A DNA stretch of 64,000 nucleotides from Kushneria marisflavi (GCF_002157205.1 NZ_CP021358.1:3472001-3536000); one strand, 5' to 3'; shown: positions 53,548 to 63,975, numbered from the stretch's first letter. Notes: generated by a model from the sequence alone, not told the origin. A program made the numbers and translations.

Positions 53548-54099
53548 GTGGCGACAAGTATTTACGGCGACTATATCAAGTCGGTTATTCGTACCGTGAA
53601 GGATTGGCCGGAACCCGGTGTCAACTTTCGCGACATCACGCCGGTATTGCAAAACAGTGCTGCTTTCCGAAAGCTGATCGACAGCTTCGTTCACCGATAT
53701 CAGGAGCTCGATATCGATGCGATTGCGGCCGTCGATGCGCGCGGTTTTATCATCGGTGCGCCGCTTGCCTATGAGCTGGGCTGCAGTTTTGTACCGGTAC
53801 GCAAGAAGGGGAAACTGCCCTTCAGAACCATCAGCGAGACCTACAGCCTCGAATATGGTGAGTCGACCGTGGAACTGCATTCCGATGCGTTTCAGAAGGG
53901 CGACAGGATCCTTCTGGTGGACGATCTGATTGCCACAGGCGGCACCATGCTGGCCGCTGCCCGATTGATCGAGCGCAGTGGCGGCATCATTGTTGAAACG
54001 GCTGCCATCATTGATCTGCCCGAGCTTGGCGGTGGAGACATGATTCGTGCCGAAGGCTATAGCGTCTTTGCCGCCTGCACCTTTACCGAAGACGAATGA
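53548..54099 (+). CDS. apt: Adenine phosphoribosyltransferase
   Basis: A 183-residue type I PRTase. PRPP motif [16 protein letters not shown], the [19 protein letters not shown] block and [10 protein letters not shown] are typical. I choose GTG 53548 because GAGAG is seven bases upstream; TTG 53542 in the same frame is too close to that ribosome binding site. It salvages adenine to AMP. The next gene is xanthine-guanine PRTase. Confidence 0.93.
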   Translation: MATSIYGDYIKSVIRTVKDWPEPGVNFRDITPVLQNSAAFRKLIDSFVHRYQELDIDAIAAVDARGFIIGAPLAYELGCSFVPVRKKGKLPFRTISETYSLEYGESTVELHSDAFQKGDRILLVDDLIATGGTMLAAARLIERSGGIIVETAAIIDLPELGGGDMIRAEGYSVFAACTFTEDE

Positions 54100-54139
54100 G
54101 CAGGGCAGACGTGTCTCCCTTGACGCACAGGATATTTCA

Positions 54140-54628
54140 ATGAGTACCGAGCGCTACCATAACCAGTTCACGATCTCCTGGGATCGCCTCCACCGCGATG
54201 TACGCATGCTGTGTCATCAGCTGGTCGATCGCGATTTCAAGGGTATTGTGGCGGTCACTCGCGGCGGATTGATTCCGGCGGCTCTGATTGCACGTGAGCT
54301 CAACATCCGTCTGATCGATACGGTCTGCATCAAAAGCTATGAGCACATGGAGCAAAGCGGCATCAATGTGCTCAAGGGCATCGATCATGATGGTGATAGC
54401 TGGCTGCTGGTGGATGATCTGGTCGACACCGGCAAGACTGCCGGCGCCGTGCGTGAGATGCTGCCGCGTGCGCATTTCGTGACCATCTATGCCAAGCCGG
54501 AAGGGCGCCCGATGGTGGATCAGTACCTGACGGAAGTGGCACAGGACACCTGGATCCAGTTTCCCTGGGACATGGGGATTTCCTTTGTTGAGCCGCTGGT
54601 GGATCAGCTTCGTACCCGCAAGGAGTAA
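54140..54628 (+). CDS. gpt: Xanthine-guanine phosphoribosyltransferase
   Basis: A 162-residue PRTase: [37 protein letters not shown] loop [20 protein letters not shown] and [14 protein letters not shown] are like E. coli Gpt. AGGA precedes the ATG. It salvages guanine, xanthine and hypoxanthine. 40 bases after apt and 2 bases before ung, so probably one transcript. Confidence 0.93.
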   Translation: MSTERYHNQFTISWDRLHRDVRMLCHQLVDRDFKGIVAVTRGGLIPAALIARELNIRLIDTVCIKSYEHMEQSGINVLKGIDHDGDSWLLVDDLVDTGKTAGAVREMLPRAHFVTIYAKPEGRPMVDQYLTEVAQDTWIQFPWDMGISFVEPLVDQLRTRKE

Positions 54629-54630
54629 TC

Positions 54631-55332
54631 ATGGCCCTGCCGCTGCCCGAAAGCTGGCACCGCTACCTTGGTGATGAGGTGGATGCCCCTTATATGCAGG
54701 CGCTGAAGGCCTTTTTGCGTCATGAAAAGGATCAGCGCAAGGTGATCTATCCGGCCTCCGAGCACTGGTTTCGTGCCTTTGAACTGACGCCGCTGGAAAG
54801 CGTCAAGGTCGTGATTCTGGGGCAGGACCCCTATCATGGCCCGGGACAGGCGCATGGTCTGTGTTTCTCGGTGCGTCCGCAGGTCGCCATTCCGCCTTCC
54901 CTGGTCAATATCTACAAGGAGCTCAAAAGCGACGATGTCGACTTTGAGCCGGTGAACCACGGGTTTCTGGAAAGCTGGGCGCGTCAGGGGGTATTGCTGC
55001 TCAACAGTGTCCTGACCGTTGAGCGTGGTCAGGCAGCGTCACATCGGGGGCAGGGCTGGGAGCGTTTTACGGATCGGGCCATCGAGGTGATCAACGAGCA
55101 CTGCTCTCATGTCGTGTTCCTGCTCTGGGGCAGCTATGCCCAGAAGAAGGCGGCCTTCGTTGACCGAACGAAGCATCTGGTACTGCATGCACCGCACCCA
55201 TCACCGCTGGCGGCGCACCGTGGTTTCTTTGGCTGCCACCATTTTTCGCAGACCAATGCCTTTCTGACTCAAAAGGGCGAGGCGCCCATCGACTGGCGTC
55301 TGCCTGCACGTGATCAACTGCCCGACGCTTAA
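54631..55332 (+). CDS. ung: Uracil-DNA glycosylase
   Basis: A 233-residue family 1 UDG that removes uracil from DNA. Catalytic block [18 protein letters not shown] with Asp66 and the intercalation loop [17 protein letters not shown] are intact. AAGGAG precedes the ATG. It sits between nucleobase salvage genes. Confidence 0.95.
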   Translation: MALPLPESWHRYLGDEVDAPYMQALKAFLRHEKDQRKVIYPASEHWFRAFELTPLESVKVVILGQDPYHGPGQAHGLCFSVRPQVAIPPSLVNIYKELKSDDVDFEPVNHGFLESWARQGVLLLNSVLTVERGQAASHRGQGWERFTDRAIEVINEHCSHVVFLLWGSYAQKKAAFVDRTKHLVLHAPHPSPLAAHRGFFGCHHFSQTNAFLTQKGEAPIDWRLPARDQLPDA

Positions 55333-55484
55333 TCAGCGTCGTGGCAATGTGTCAATATGTCCTCTATTGTCGGCACATGGATGCTTAACGTGTCTGTGTG
55401 CGCCAGAGTAGAATGGAGGACACTTGCGCTGCCCATTCAATAGGAAAGGGCAGCGATATTTTTCTATCAGGTCGTATACCCATC

Positions 55485-56114
55485 ATGAATGTTCATACCA
55501 TTGACCACCCTCTCGTCAAACACAAGCTTGGGCTGTTGCGCGGCGCCGGCATCAGCACCAAGCACTTTCGCGAGCTGGCCAACGAGCTTGCTACCCTTCT
55601 GACCTATGAGGCCACCAAGGGGCTCGAGCTGGGTGATGAAACCATCGAAGGCTGGAGTGGCAAGCCGCTCAAGGTTCAGCAGATCAAGGGCAAGAAGGTG
55701 ACGGTTGTACCGATTCTGCGCGCCGGTCTTGGCATGCTCGATGGCGTCACGACGCTGCTGCCGAGCGCCCGTATCAGCGTTGTAGGGCTTTATCGCAACG
55801 AAGAGACCCTGGAGCCTGTTCCTTACTTCGAAAAGTTTGTGCAGGATCTGGATGAGCGTCTGGCGATCGTCATTGATCCCATGCTGGCCACGGGCGGTTC
55901 CATGGCAGCGACGCTTGATATGCTCAAGGCCAAGGGCTGTCGCCAGATCAAGGTCATCGTGCTGGTGGCAACGCCTGAAGGCATTGCGCGTGTCTCCCGC
56001 TCGCATCCCGAGATCGAGCTTTATACCGCGGCTGTTGATGAAGGTCTCGATAGCCATGGCTATATCGTTCCCGGGCTCGGTGATGCCGGTGACAAGCTGT
56101 TCGGAACACGCTAA
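55485..56114 (+). CDS. upp: Uracil phosphoribosyltransferase
   Basis: A 209-residue enzyme converting uracil and PRPP to [60 protein letters not shown] and the C-terminal [17 protein letters not shown] match Upp. The ATG at 55485 is the family start; the open frame extends to 55398 without homology. Overall salvage set here: apt, gpt, upp. Confidence 0.95.
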   Translation: MNVHTIDHPLVKHKLGLLRGAGISTKHFRELANELATLLTYEATKGLELGDETIEGWSGKPLKVQQIKGKKVTVVPILRAGLGMLDGVTTLLPSARISVVGLYRNEETLEPVPYFEKFVQDLDERLAIVIDPMLATGGSMAATLDMLKAKGCRQIKVIVLVATPEGIARVSRSHPEIELYTAAVDEGLDSHGYIVPGLGDAGDKLFGTR

Positions 56115-56119
56115 AGGCC

Positions 56120-56704
56120 ATGATGGATAACCGAGGAGGCATTACCGGTGTGGTGCTGGCTGGCGGCCAGGGCCGGCGCATGGGTGGTGTCGACAAGGGC
56201 CTGGTCGAGCTCTCTGGCCGCTCGCTGGTCAGTCACGTACTGTCCGTGATGGCACCTCAGGTGGGGCCGGTGATGATCAATGCCAACCGTCACCATGACG
56301 TTTATGCTGCGCTGGGTTATCCGGTGGTTGCCGATATCATCACCGGTAGTGCCGGGCCACTGGCGGGGTTCCATGCTGCCCTCAAGGCAGCATCAACGCC
56401 ACTGGTATTGATGGTACCCTGCGATACACCGGCACTGCCTGATGCCCTTGTGGCGTCACTTCTGGCCTCCCTTGAAGGGCATGGAGTCGATATCGTTTTT
56501 GCCTGTGATCAGGAGCGCGCTCATCCCGCCATCGTGCTGTTGAAACGCCATCTTGTGGATGATCTCGAGAAATATCTGGTCGATGGGGGGCGCAAGATCG
56601 ATCAATGGTATGCGCGCCACCCACATGCTTCCTGTCAATTCGATGACGAGCGCGCCTTCATCAACATTAATACACCCAATGACCGGGACGCCTTTGGGCG
56701 ATGA
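56120..56704 (+). CDS. mobA: Molybdenum cofactor guanylyltransferase
   Basis: A 194-residue nucleotidyltransferase attaching GMP to molybdopterin. GVVLAGGQGRRMGGVDKGLVEL and GPLAGFHAALKA...PCDTPALP are the MobA signatures. It starts five bases after the upp stop and leads the moa/mob/moe run. Confidence 0.93.
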   Translation: MMDNRGGITGVVLAGGQGRRMGGVDKGLVELSGRSLVSHVLSVMAPQVGPVMINANRHHDVYAALGYPVVADIITGSAGPLAGFHAALKAASTPLVLMVPCDTPALPDALVASLLASLEGHGVDIVFACDQERAHPAIVLLKRHLVDDLEKYLVDGGRKIDQWYARHPHASCQFDDERAFININTPNDRDAFGR

Positions 56705-56777
56705 TCATGTCACAGGCTCTATCTGGCCTGATCTAAGCGCTGATCGGTAACCGTGTCGTCTTTATCAGGCAGGTACC

Positions 56778-57344
56778 ATGACGCCGTTGAGCCTTTCCGA
56801 TATTGAAACACCGCTGCTGGGGATTGCTGCCTGGAGCGGTACAGGCAAGACCACGCTGCTGGAAGCCCTGCTCCCTTCCTTGCGTGCACGCGGCCTTAAC
56901 GTGGCCGTCATCAAGCACGCCCATCACGATTTTGATGTCGATGTTCCCGGCAAGGACAGCCATCGTCTGCGTCAGGCGGGTGCGGCGCCGATGCTGGTGG
57001 CTTCCGGCCGGCGTTTTGCCTTGATGATGGAAACTCCCGGGCAGGAAGAGCCCTGTCTGCCCACGCTGCTGAATCAGGTGATGACGCTGTCGCCTGATCT
57101 CGTGTTGATCGAAGGGTTCAAGCAGTGGCCGCTGCCCAAGATCGAACTGTACCGTGACGCTGTGGGCAAGTCGCTGCGGGCCTTTGATGACCCCTGGGTG
57201 CGTGCCGTGGCAACGACCGATGACGTGACATTGCCTTTAAACGTCGAACGCCTGGACCTTGATGACCATGACGCGCTGCTTGACTGGTTGATGGCGTGGC
57301 CCTCGCGTTGGCAGGCCATGGCGCAGGGGCCACGCCATGAGTGA
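56778..57344 (+). CDS. mobB: Molybdopterin-guanine dinucleotide biosynthesis adaptor MobB
   Basis: A 188-residue P-loop GTPase-like protein: Walker A GIAAWSGTGKTTLLEALL, IKHAHHDFDVDVPGKDSHRLRQAGA and LILIEGFKQ-like LVLIEGFKQWPLPKIELYR. It assists MobA. It ends inside the moeA start (8-base overlap). Confidence 0.92.
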   Translation: MTPLSLSDIETPLLGIAAWSGTGKTTLLEALLPSLRARGLNVAVIKHAHHDFDVDVPGKDSHRLRQAGAAPMLVASGRRFALMMETPGQEEPCLPTLLNQVMTLSPDLVLIEGFKQWPLPKIELYRDAVGKSLRAFDDPWVRAVATTDDVTLPLNVERLDLDDHDALLDWLMAWPSRWQAMAQGPRHE

Positions 57345-58572
57345 CTGCTTTGGCACCAGCGACATGCTTGTCGAGGTCAGTGACCTGCTGGCGCATATCA
57401 GGGCGGCTGCGCCAGCGCCCGTAGGCGTTGAGCGCGTACCTCTGACACAGGCCGTTGATCGGGTCCTTGCCGAATCCCTGGTAGCCACACTGGCACTGCC
57501 ACGTTATACCGCCTCTGCCATGGATGGTATCGCCTTCGCTCATAAGGGGCAGGCCGGTTTCAGGTTGATTGGAGAGGCGTTGGCGGGGCATCCCTTCAAG
57601 GATCCTGTGGCAGCGGGTGAAGCTGTCTCGATTACCACGGGCGCACCACTGCCGGTCGGGTGCGATACGGTGGTCATGGCAGAAGATATTGTCATCAGCG
57701 AAGATCGGGTCGAGCTTGCCAAGCCCGAGACTGTTAGAAAGGGGCAAAACATTCGCCATGCCGGTGAAGAAATTGCCATCGGGGATCGTGTCTTCGAGCC
57801 CGGAACGCTTTTGGGGCCGGCTCAGCTTGGTATGGCGGCTTCGCTCGGCCTTTCACATATTGATGTGCACTGTCGTCCCAAAGTGGCTATTTTTTCCAGT
57901 GGCGACGAACTTCGTCGTGTCGGCGGCAGTGATGACAAGACTCCCTCTCTCTTTGATGCCAATGCCTTTAGCCTTGCAGCCTGCCTGAAGCGCTGGGGCG
58001 CAGAAGTGATCATGACGGAGATACTGCCGGACCGTCTTGAGGAGAGTGTCGCACAGCTTTCACGCGCCAGCCGACAGGCTGATCTCATTATTACGTCCGG
58101 AGGCGTATCGGCAGGTCAGGCGGATCTGATTCGTGCTGCTATCGAGCAGCTGGGTCAGGTCACCTCATGGCGTGTGGCCATGCGTCCGGGTAAGCCGATG
58201 GCTTTTGGCCATATCCAGCAGGTGCCTTTTTTCGGGCTCCCGGGTAACCCGGTGGCGGCGCTGGTGACGCTCATGCAGTTTGTGCAGCCCCTGTTTCGTC
58301 AGTTAAGTGGGTGGCATCAATGGATGCCCGTTAAATGGTGTGCTCTGTGTGAGCAGCCTCTCAAGGGACGCCGTGGGCGACTGGATCTATTGAGAGGCCG
58401 TTATCATGTTGATGCCCTTGGCGTGGCCAGAGTCAGCGTCATCAAGGAGCAGGGGTCGCACCGGCTGAGTTCACTTTACGAGGCCAACTGCCTGATAGAA
58501 CTGCCCGTTGATATTGAAACCTGTGAGGCCGGCACGCCCGTGACCATACAACCGCTTGGAGAATTGATATGA
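57337..58572 (+). CDS. moeA: Molybdopterin molybdenumtransferase MoeA
   Basis: A 411-residue protein inserting molybdate into adenylated molybdopterin. [31 protein letters not shown], the SGDEL motif in [35 protein letters not shown] and [14 protein letters not shown] are all present. Overlaps mobB (8 bases) and the moaC-moaD gene (4 bases). Confidence 0.94.
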   Translation: MSDCFGTSDMLVEVSDLLAHIRAAAPAPVGVERVPLTQAVDRVLAESLVATLALPRYTASAMDGIAFAHKGQAGFRLIGEALAGHPFKDPVAAGEAVSITTGAPLPVGCDTVVMAEDIVISEDRVELAKPETVRKGQNIRHAGEEIAIGDRVFEPGTLLGPAQLGMAASLGLSHIDVHCRPKVAIFSSGDELRRVGGSDDKTPSLFDANAFSLAACLKRWGAEVIMTEILPDRLEESVAQLSRASRQADLIITSGGVSAGQADLIRAAIEQLGQVTSWRVAMRPGKPMAFGHIQQVPFFGLPGNPVAALVTLMQFVQPLFRQLSGWHQWMPVKWCALCEQPLKGRRGRLDLLRGRYHVDALGVARVSVIKEQGSHRLSSLYEANCLIELPVDIETCEAGTPVTIQPLGELI

Positions 58573-59369
58573 CATTGACTCACCTGAACGAACGGGGTGA
58601 GGCCAGCATGGTCGATGTGTCGGACAAGCAGAGCAGCCATCGTGAAGCTGTCGCCACCGGCCGTATCGTCATGCAGCCCGAGACACTGAAGCTTCTTGCC
58701 GACGGTGATATGCCCAAGGGTAATGTGCTGGCGACAGCGAGAATTGCCGGTATTCAGGCTGCCAAGCGTACTCACGAACTGATTCCGCTGTGTCATGCGT
58801 TGATGCTGTCAAAGGTTGCGGTCGATTTTGAACTCGACACGACAGAGCACTGTGTTCGAGTGAAAGCCTTCTGTCGTCTGGAAGGGCGTACCGGGGTAGA
58901 GATGGAGGCGCTCACGGCAGTTTCCGTGGCCTGTTTGACGCTTTATGACATGTGCAAGGCTGTGGATCGTGGCATGGAGATCATGGACGTGCGGCTGGAT
59001 CATAAAAGCGGTGGGCGCTCGGGCGTTTGGCAAAGACAGGCCGCCCCGATGGCTGACGTCGATGCAGCAACGTCCGAGCCAGATGCTCCAGAGAGAGTGG
59101 TGGCAGTGAAGGAAAGCCCTATCGAGATACGCTTCTTTGCTGAGCTGAGAGAGCGATTGGGCGTTGAAAAATTGAGTGTTTTACCAGGGCATCTATCGTC
59201 TCCTACACTGATGGCATTAAAGGCGTGGGTAAAGTCGCAGATTGATACGCCTGAAGCGCTCGATCAGCCTCGCCTTCTATGTGCGGTTAACCATGACATG
59301 GTGCAGGGAGATGTCGCCATCAAACCCGGCGATGAAGTCGCATTTTTTCCCCCCGTCACCGGAGGCTGA
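58569..59369 (+). CDS. MoaC-MoaD fusion: cyclic pyranopterin monophosphate synthase fused to molybdopterin synthase small subunit
   Basis: One 266-residue frame with two complete enzymes. Residues 1-155 are Moa[52 protein letters not shown] and LDHKSGG. Residues 155-182 form a variable linker. Residues 183-266 are Moa[17 protein letters not shown], a ubiquitin-like fold and the free C-terminal PPVTGG whose Gly-Gly takes the thiocarboxylate. MoaC makes cPMP from the MoaA product; MoaD carries sulfur for MoaE. No stop or start codon pair suggests two separate genes. Overlaps moeA by 4 bases. Fusions of MoaD with MoaE are better known than with MoaC. Confidence 0.92.
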   Translation: MTLTHLNERGEASMVDVSDKQSSHREAVATGRIVMQPETLKLLADGDMPKGNVLATARIAGIQAAKRTHELIPLCHALMLSKVAVDFELDTTEHCVRVKAFCRLEGRTGVEMEALTAVSVACLTLYDMCKAVDRGMEIMDVRLDHKSGGRSGVWQRQAAPMADVDAATSEPDAPERVVAVKESPIEIRFFAELRERLGVEKLSVLPGHLSSPTLMALKAWVKSQIDTPEALDQPRLLCAVNHDMVQGDVAIKPGDEVAFFPPVTGG

Positions 59370-59391
59370 TCATGACGTTCAGACAGCACGC

Positions 59392-59844
59392 ATGATTACG
59401 ATACAGCATGAACCCTTCGATATCGGTGCCCTGTACAGACGTCTTTCAGATGGGTGCCACAGCACGGGGGCCGTGGTCAGTTTTGTAGGTCGGGTCAGGG
59501 ATTTTAATGAATCACCCGAGGTTACGGCGCTTACCCTTGAGCATTATCCGGGTATGACCGAAAGGGCGCTGGAGGAAGTCGTTGAGCGGGCGCAACAGCG
59601 CTGGCAGATCAATGACGCCATCGTGGTTCACCGAATTGGTTACATGACACCCGGCGACGATATTGTAGCGGTGCTGGTCAGTACCGCACACCGTCACGCC
59701 GCGTTTGAAGCATGCGCATTTATCATGGATTTTTTAAAGACCAGTGCGCCCTTCTGGAAAAAAGAACATACCACCAAAGGGGATTACTGGGTCAGCGAGC
59801 GTGAAAGCGATCTGGCGTCGTTGAAGCGCTGGGAGCAACAATGA
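59392..59844 (+). CDS. moaE: Molybdopterin synthase large subunit MoaE
   Basis: A 150-residue subunit that with MoaD makes molybdopterin from c[71 protein letters not shown] and [16 protein letters not shown] are the MoaE blocks with the conserved lysines. The ATG at 59392 is the first in frame giving the family start ([10 protein letters not shown]); its ribosome binding site is weak, suggesting coupling to the gene before. Overlaps moaA by 4 bases. Confidence 0.93.
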   Translation: MITIQHEPFDIGALYRRLSDGCHSTGAVVSFVGRVRDFNESPEVTALTLEHYPGMTERALEEVVERAQQRWQINDAIVVHRIGYMTPGDDIVAVLVSTAHRHAAFEACAFIMDFLKTSAPFWKKEHTTKGDYWVSERESDLASLKRWEQQ

Positions 59845-60830
59845 GTGAATTGATTGACGATTTTGATCGTCGCATTAAATACGTTCGCATTTCCGTCACG
59901 GACCGCTGCGATTTTCGCTGCGTCTATTGCATGAGCGAGGAAATGACCTTTCTTCCTCGCGATCAGGTGCTCTCCATTGAAGAGCTTTCGCTGGTGGCGA
60001 GGGCGTTTACCGAGCTGGGCGTGGAAAAGATTCGTCTGACCGGTGGAGAGCCCCTGGTTCGGCGCAATATTGATGAACTGGTCAGTAATATCGGGGCACT
60101 GGAAGGGCTGCGCGATTTCACCATGACCACCAATGGGGCTCAGCTAAGACGCTATGCCTCTTCGCTGCGTCAATCGGGTATGCAGCGCCTCAATATCAGT
60201 CTGGATTCTCTGGATCCGGAACGATTCAGGGAGCTTACTCGTACGGGCAATCTTGAAAAGGTTATCGACGGTATTCGTGCCGCAAAGGAGGCAGGCTTTG
60301 AGCGCATCAAACTCAATGCTGTCATTCTCAAGGGCCGAAATGATGACGAGATACTGGATCTGGTCGATTTCGCGCGTCATGAAGAGATCGATATCAGCTT
60401 TATCGAAGAAATGCCTCTGGGAAATGTTTCTGAGCATTCACGACAGGAAACCTTTTGCTCCAGCGATGAAGTGCGCTCAATAATTGAAACCCGTTATCCG
60501 CTGTTGAGTTCTGCGGAAAACACCGGGGGGCCTTCACGTTATTATCGTATGGCAGACAGTGCTTCCAGAATCGGTTTCATTTCTCCTCATAGTCACAATT
60601 TCTGTGACAGCTGCAACCGGGTGCGTGTGACCTGTGAAGGTAGACTGCTGTTGTGCCTGGGCAATGAGCATTCCACGGATCTAAGAAGCGTCATCCGTCA
60701 GTATCCGGGTGAGATAGAACCCTTGAAACAAAAAATTCGTGAGTCGATGTCTCTCAAGCCTCATCGTCACCATTTTACGACAGATGGTGACGTACAGATT
60801 GTCAGATTCATGAATATGACAGGGGGGTAG
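59841..60830 (+). CDS. moaA: GTP 3',8-cyclase (MoaA)
   Basis: A 329-residue radical SAM enzyme starting cofactor synthesis from GTP. N-terminal cluster cysteines C23, C27 and C30 ([10 protein letters not shown]), C-terminal cluster C255, C258 and C272 ([10 protein letters not shown]...LLLC), [12 protein letters not shown] and the C-terminal Gly-Gly are all present. The ATGA overlap with moaE indicates coupling; a terminator follows. Confidence 0.95.
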   Translation: MSELIDDFDRRIKYVRISVTDRCDFRCVYCMSEEMTFLPRDQVLSIEELSLVARAFTELGVEKIRLTGGEPLVRRNIDELVSNIGALEGLRDFTMTTNGAQLRRYASSLRQSGMQRLNISLDSLDPERFRELTRTGNLEKVIDGIRAAKEAGFERIKLNAVILKGRNDDEILDLVDFARHEEIDISFIEEMPLGNVSEHSRQETFCSSDEVRSIIETRYPLLSSAENTGGPSRYYRMADSASRIGFISPHSHNFCDSCNRVRVTCEGRLLLCLGNEHSTDLRSVIRQYPGEIEPLKQKIRESMSLKPHRHHFTTDGDVQIVRFMNMTGG

Positions 60831-60849
60831 AGCAGTCTGATTTTTTGCA

Positions 60850-60877
60850 AAAAGGGCCAACTTGCGTTGGCCCTTTT
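60850..60877 (+). terminator. Terminator after moaA
   Basis: AAAAGGGCCAA (60850-60860) pairs perfectly with TTGGCCCTTTT (60867-60877), loop CTTGCG. Confidence 0.93.
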
Positions 60878-60892
60878 CTTTATAGGCGATAA

Positions 60893-60920
60893 TTGCTAAC
60901 CCCTTTTCAGGGTATATACT
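60893..60920 (+). promoter_or_regulatory. Sigma-70 promoter of the H-NS-like gene
   Basis: TTGCTA (60893-60898), 16-base spacer, TATACT (60915-60920), 36 bases before the ATG at 60957. Confidence 0.65.
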
Positions 60921-60956
60921 ACTCGAGGCATATGACTTTTATTTGGAGTGCTGGAT

Positions 60957-61247
60957 ATGTCGACAGAGACATTGGAAAAGATTGCTCGCAACAAAAATGT
61001 GGCAAGGGCTGCGGCACGTCAATTGAGTATGGAGCAGTTAAGCAAGCTTTCTGAAATCATTGATGAGGTCATGACGCAAAAACAGGAAGAGGAACAGAAA
61101 CGCCGTCAGGAGGAGGCGAGCAAGGAACAAAAGCTCGCCGAGATCCGTGCTGCAATGACGGATGCTGGTTTGTCCGTGAATGATCTGGTCGGAAATGAAC
61201 AGCCGCGAAAGCGTCGAGGCCGGCCCCCAAAGGATGCCAGCGCCTGA
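60957..61247 (+). CDS. Small H-NS-like nucleoid protein
   Basis: A 96-residue charged protein. Residues 1-60 form a coiled-coil-like helical stretch (LSKLSEIIDEVMTQKQEEEQKRRQEE), followed by AAMTDAGLSVNDLVG and a C-terminal basic RKRRGRPPKDASA, an AT-hook-like RGRPPK. The order (oligomerising helix, then RGRP-type DNA contact) is that of short H-NS-family silencers. GGAG is eight bases before the ATG at 60957. Own promoter and terminator. The family assignment is by architecture and may be wrong. Confidence 0.65.
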   Translation: MSTETLEKIARNKNVARAAARQLSMEQLSKLSEIIDEVMTQKQEEEQKRRQEEASKEQKLAEIRAAMTDAGLSVNDLVGNEQPRKRRGRPPKDASA

Positions 61248-61300
61248 GCCTTTTGGGCGTTTTTAATCAGTGGCTCACAGGCACGTGTCATGTTTCCCTG

Positions 61301-61329
61301 TAAAAGCCGTGATGCCGACACGGCTTTTA
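61301..61329. terminator. Convergent terminator between the H-NS-like gene and rnj
   Basis: TAAAAGCCGTG (61301-61311) pairs with CACGGCTTTTA (61319-61329). A- and T-tracts on both sides make it bidirectional. Confidence 0.9.
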
Positions 61330-61351
61330 CAATGATATGGCCAACACTCGT

Positions 61352-62998
61352 TCAATTGTTGAGTGTTGTGTCTACAACATCAATCATGACCCTTGAAGAT
61401 TGCCTGAGTTGCTCATTGAGCCAGCGATTGGCGAGCGCCTCCAGTAAGTGTGCCAGTTCTCTCGAGGAGCGGGCCGTCATCCCTTCCAATGTAATGTCTA
61501 TCCAATCCCCCAGAGTGTCTTCATCCACGAAAGCCTCAATTTGACTGTCGACAAGCATTCGGCCTACACGTTGCCATTGTGCTATATCTGCCTGATAGAT
61601 GACCGGAAGCACAATGACCGTGTCGTTTTGCCGACTTGAAGGCTTTCTTGCTCTTTTACGCTGGGAAATGATGACTGGAGAAAGCGTCAGGGTCTTTTCC
61701 ATTGTCATGCGTTTGCCGTTCCAGCGCAGCCACTGTCCATTAACGGGAAGTATCGAGCTTTCGATACCCAGCGTCCCTGCGATTTCACAGTGGGTCTTTT
61801 GATGGTCTCTTTCCCCATGAACCGGCAAAAGGTGCGAAGGCCTGACCCACTGATACATGCTGAGCAATTCGTCCTTGCCTGGATGACCCGATGCATGAAG
61901 TCCGGGGTACACCTCATCGCTATAGACCTGGGCGCCTCTTTGCGTAAAAGCCTGCTGTAAGCGCATGACGGCCCTTTCGTTACCCGGGATAGCGCGCGAT
62001 GAAAAGATGATGGAGTCCCCGGGTTCGATCTCAAGCGCCGAATGCTGATTGGCTGCCAGACGAGAAAGGGCGGCGCGAGGTTCCCCCTGACTTCCCGTGG
62101 CCAGTATCAGAATTTCCTCAGGCGGAAGATAGCCGATATCAGACAGGGGGACGATGTCTGGAAAATCCTTCAGGTATCCGAGTTCGCGACCCAGACGCAC
62201 CATTTTTTCCATTGCCCTTCCCAGCAGGGCAATGCGTCGACGATGACGTCCTGCGGCTCTACCTGTCGCAAGAATGCGCGCCAGATTGCTCGCAAAGCAG
62301 CTGACAACGACTCTTCCCCTGCAGCCTTCCATGAGCTGTTCAAGAGTGGCTGCTACCTCACTTTCGCTATGTGAGTGGTTTTCTACCATGGCATTGGTAG
62401 AGTCACCCACGACAAGATCGACAGGAGCAATCCGAGCAAAGTCCTGTTCAAGGGTTTTAGCGCCCAATACAGGGTCAGGATCAATTTTCCAGTCACCAGT
62501 ATGCAAAATACGATGTCGATCTACTTCAAGCAGCAGCGACACGCTTTCCGGTATGGAGTGGGAAACATTGATGCTTTGCACTGAAAAGGGGCCTGCGCTG
62601 AAATGATCACCGGGTGCGAACGTGCGGATGGCATCAGTAGCCAGGCCCTGCTCCACAAGCTTTTGACGTGCGATACCTGCTGCCAGTGGCGTTGCATATA
62701 TAGGACAACCAAGGCGAGGCCAGAGCCACCCCAGGGCGCCGAGATGGTCCTCATGCCCATGAGTAATAACAATGGCTTCAGGGCGAATGCCCAATGTTGC
62801 CAGTGACGAGATATCGGGAATCTGCAGTGGGGTATCGGGAAGATCCTGACGCAAAGCCATTCCGCAATCGACGATCAGCCATCGAGACTGAAAGCCGTAA
62901 AGCATCAGGTTCATGCCGATTTCACCGCAGCCGCCAAGCGGTAGTATTTCAATCTCAGAGCGGCGACGGGGGCGAACTTGTACGCGTGTCTGATCCAT
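61352..62998 (-). CDS. Ribonuclease J-family metallo-beta-lactamase ribonuclease
   Basis: A 548-residue protein: metallo-beta-lactamase core with the zinc motif ITHGHEDHLGAL (His-x-His-x-Asp-His), ILHTGDWKIDPDP, a beta-CASP insertion with FASNLARILA, and the RMMBL-type end ASGHPGKDELLSMYQWVRPSHLLPVHGERDH. C-terminal residues 440-548 are a weakly conserved extension. RNase J is a 5'-3' exonuclease and endonuclease; it is common in Firmicutes and alphaproteobacteria and less usual in gammaproteobacteria that rely on RNase E. Divergent from purU. Confidence 0.88.
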   Translation of the reverse strand: MDQTRVQVRPRRRSEIEILPLGGCGEIGMNLMLYGFQSRWLIVDCGMALRQDLPDTPLQIPDISSLATLGIRPEAIVITHGHEDHLGALGWLWPRLGCPIYATPLAAGIARQKLVEQGLATDAIRTFAPGDHFSAGPFSVQSINVSHSIPESVSLLLEVDRHRILHTGDWKIDPDPVLGAKTLEQDFARIAPVDLVVGDSTNAMVENHSHSESEVAATLEQLMEGCRGRVVVSCFASNLARILATGRAAGRHRRRIALLGRAMEKMVRLGRELGYLKDFPDIVPLSDIGYLPPEEILILATGSQGEPRAALSRLAANQHSALEIEPGDSIIFSSRAIPGNERAVMRLQQAFTQRGAQVYSDEVYPGLHASGHPGKDELLSMYQWVRPSHLLPVHGERDHQKTHCEIAGTLGIESSILPVNGQWLRWNGKRMTMEKTLTLSPVIISQRKRARKPSSRQNDTVIVLPVIYQADIAQWQRVGRMLVDSQIEAFVDEDTLGDWIDITLEGMTARSSRELAHLLEALANRWLNEQLRQSSRVMIDVVDTTLNN

Positions 62999-63120
62999 GG
63001 CGGGTCCGGCGATAGTTTGATATCAACTATACGCAACGCGTCAGGTGCTCACAACGAACACTGCTCAAAAGCGTCTGAATTCGCTACAATTCCTGTCTTT
63101 GACCGAGTAGCGTGATACCG

Positions 63121-63975
63121 ATGTCTCTTTGTCGTCTAGTGGTAACCTGTCCTGATCGTGTAGGTATTGTCGCGCGTGTTTCGTCGTTTATCGCCGAGCA
63201 GGGTGGCTCCATCACTGAAGCCAATCAACACTCTGATCTGGAAACCGGGCGCTTTTTCATGCGTTATGAAGTTGAAACCCGGAACATGAATTCTGACAGC
63301 GATGCCTTTCGCTGCGCCTTTGCAGACATTGCCGAAGAATTTGATATGCAGTGGCAATGGCGAGATGGCGCGCAAAAGCGCCGACGCTTGATGATCATGG
63401 TGTCGCGGGAGTCTCACTGTCTGGTGGATCTCCTGTATCGCTGGACGGCTGGTGAGCTTGACTGTGATATCGCTGGTGTGATTTCCAATCACGATGATAT
63501 GCGCAGCATTGTCGAGTGGCACGATATCGCCTATCACCATATTCCGATCCCGGCTGCTGACAAGACCCCTGCCTTTTCAGACATTGAAAGAGTGATCGAA
63601 GACAGTCAGGCCGATACGATCGTTCTGGCCCGTTACATGCAGATCATCCCGCCATCGCTTTGTGAGCGCTACAGCGGGCAGATCATCAATATTCATCACA
63701 GTTTCTTGCCTTCCTTTGCGGGGGCCAGACCCTACCATCAGGCTCATATCCGTGGGGTCAAACTGATTGGCGCTACCTGCCATTATGTGACTCAGGAGCT
63801 CGATGCGGGTCCGATCATCGAGCAGGACATCCAGCGAGTCACTCATTGTCATACGGCGGGTGATCTGGTTCGTCTGGGAAGGGATATTGAGAAGTCGGTT
63901 CTGGCAAGAGGCGTGCGATGGCATTTGCAGGACCGTGTATTGATCGATGGCAACAAGACGGTTGTCTTCGCCTGA
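63121..63975 (+). CDS. purU: Formyltetrahydrofolate deformylase
   Basis: A 284-residue enzyme releasing formate from 10-formyl-THF: N-terminal ACT domain (about 3-80, LVVTCPDRVGIVARVSSFIAEQGGSI) and C-terminal formyltransferase-like hydrolase with VISNHDDM, the NIHHSFLPSFAGARPY signature (catalytic Asn and His) and LDAGPIIEQD (Asp). I start it at ATG 63121; GTG 63112 is in frame. The end of the window lies 25 bases after the stop. Confidence 0.93.
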   Translation: MSLCRLVVTCPDRVGIVARVSSFIAEQGGSITEANQHSDLETGRFFMRYEVETRNMNSDSDAFRCAFADIAEEFDMQWQWRDGAQKRRRLMIMVSRESHCLVDLLYRWTAGELDCDIAGVISNHDDMRSIVEWHDIAYHHIPIPAADKTPAFSDIERVIEDSQADTIVLARYMQIIPPSLCERYSGQIINIHHSFLPSFAGARPYHQAHIRGVKLIGATCHYVTQELDAGPIIEQDIQRVTHCHTAGDLVRLGRDIEKSVLARGVRWHLQDRVLIDGNKTVVFA

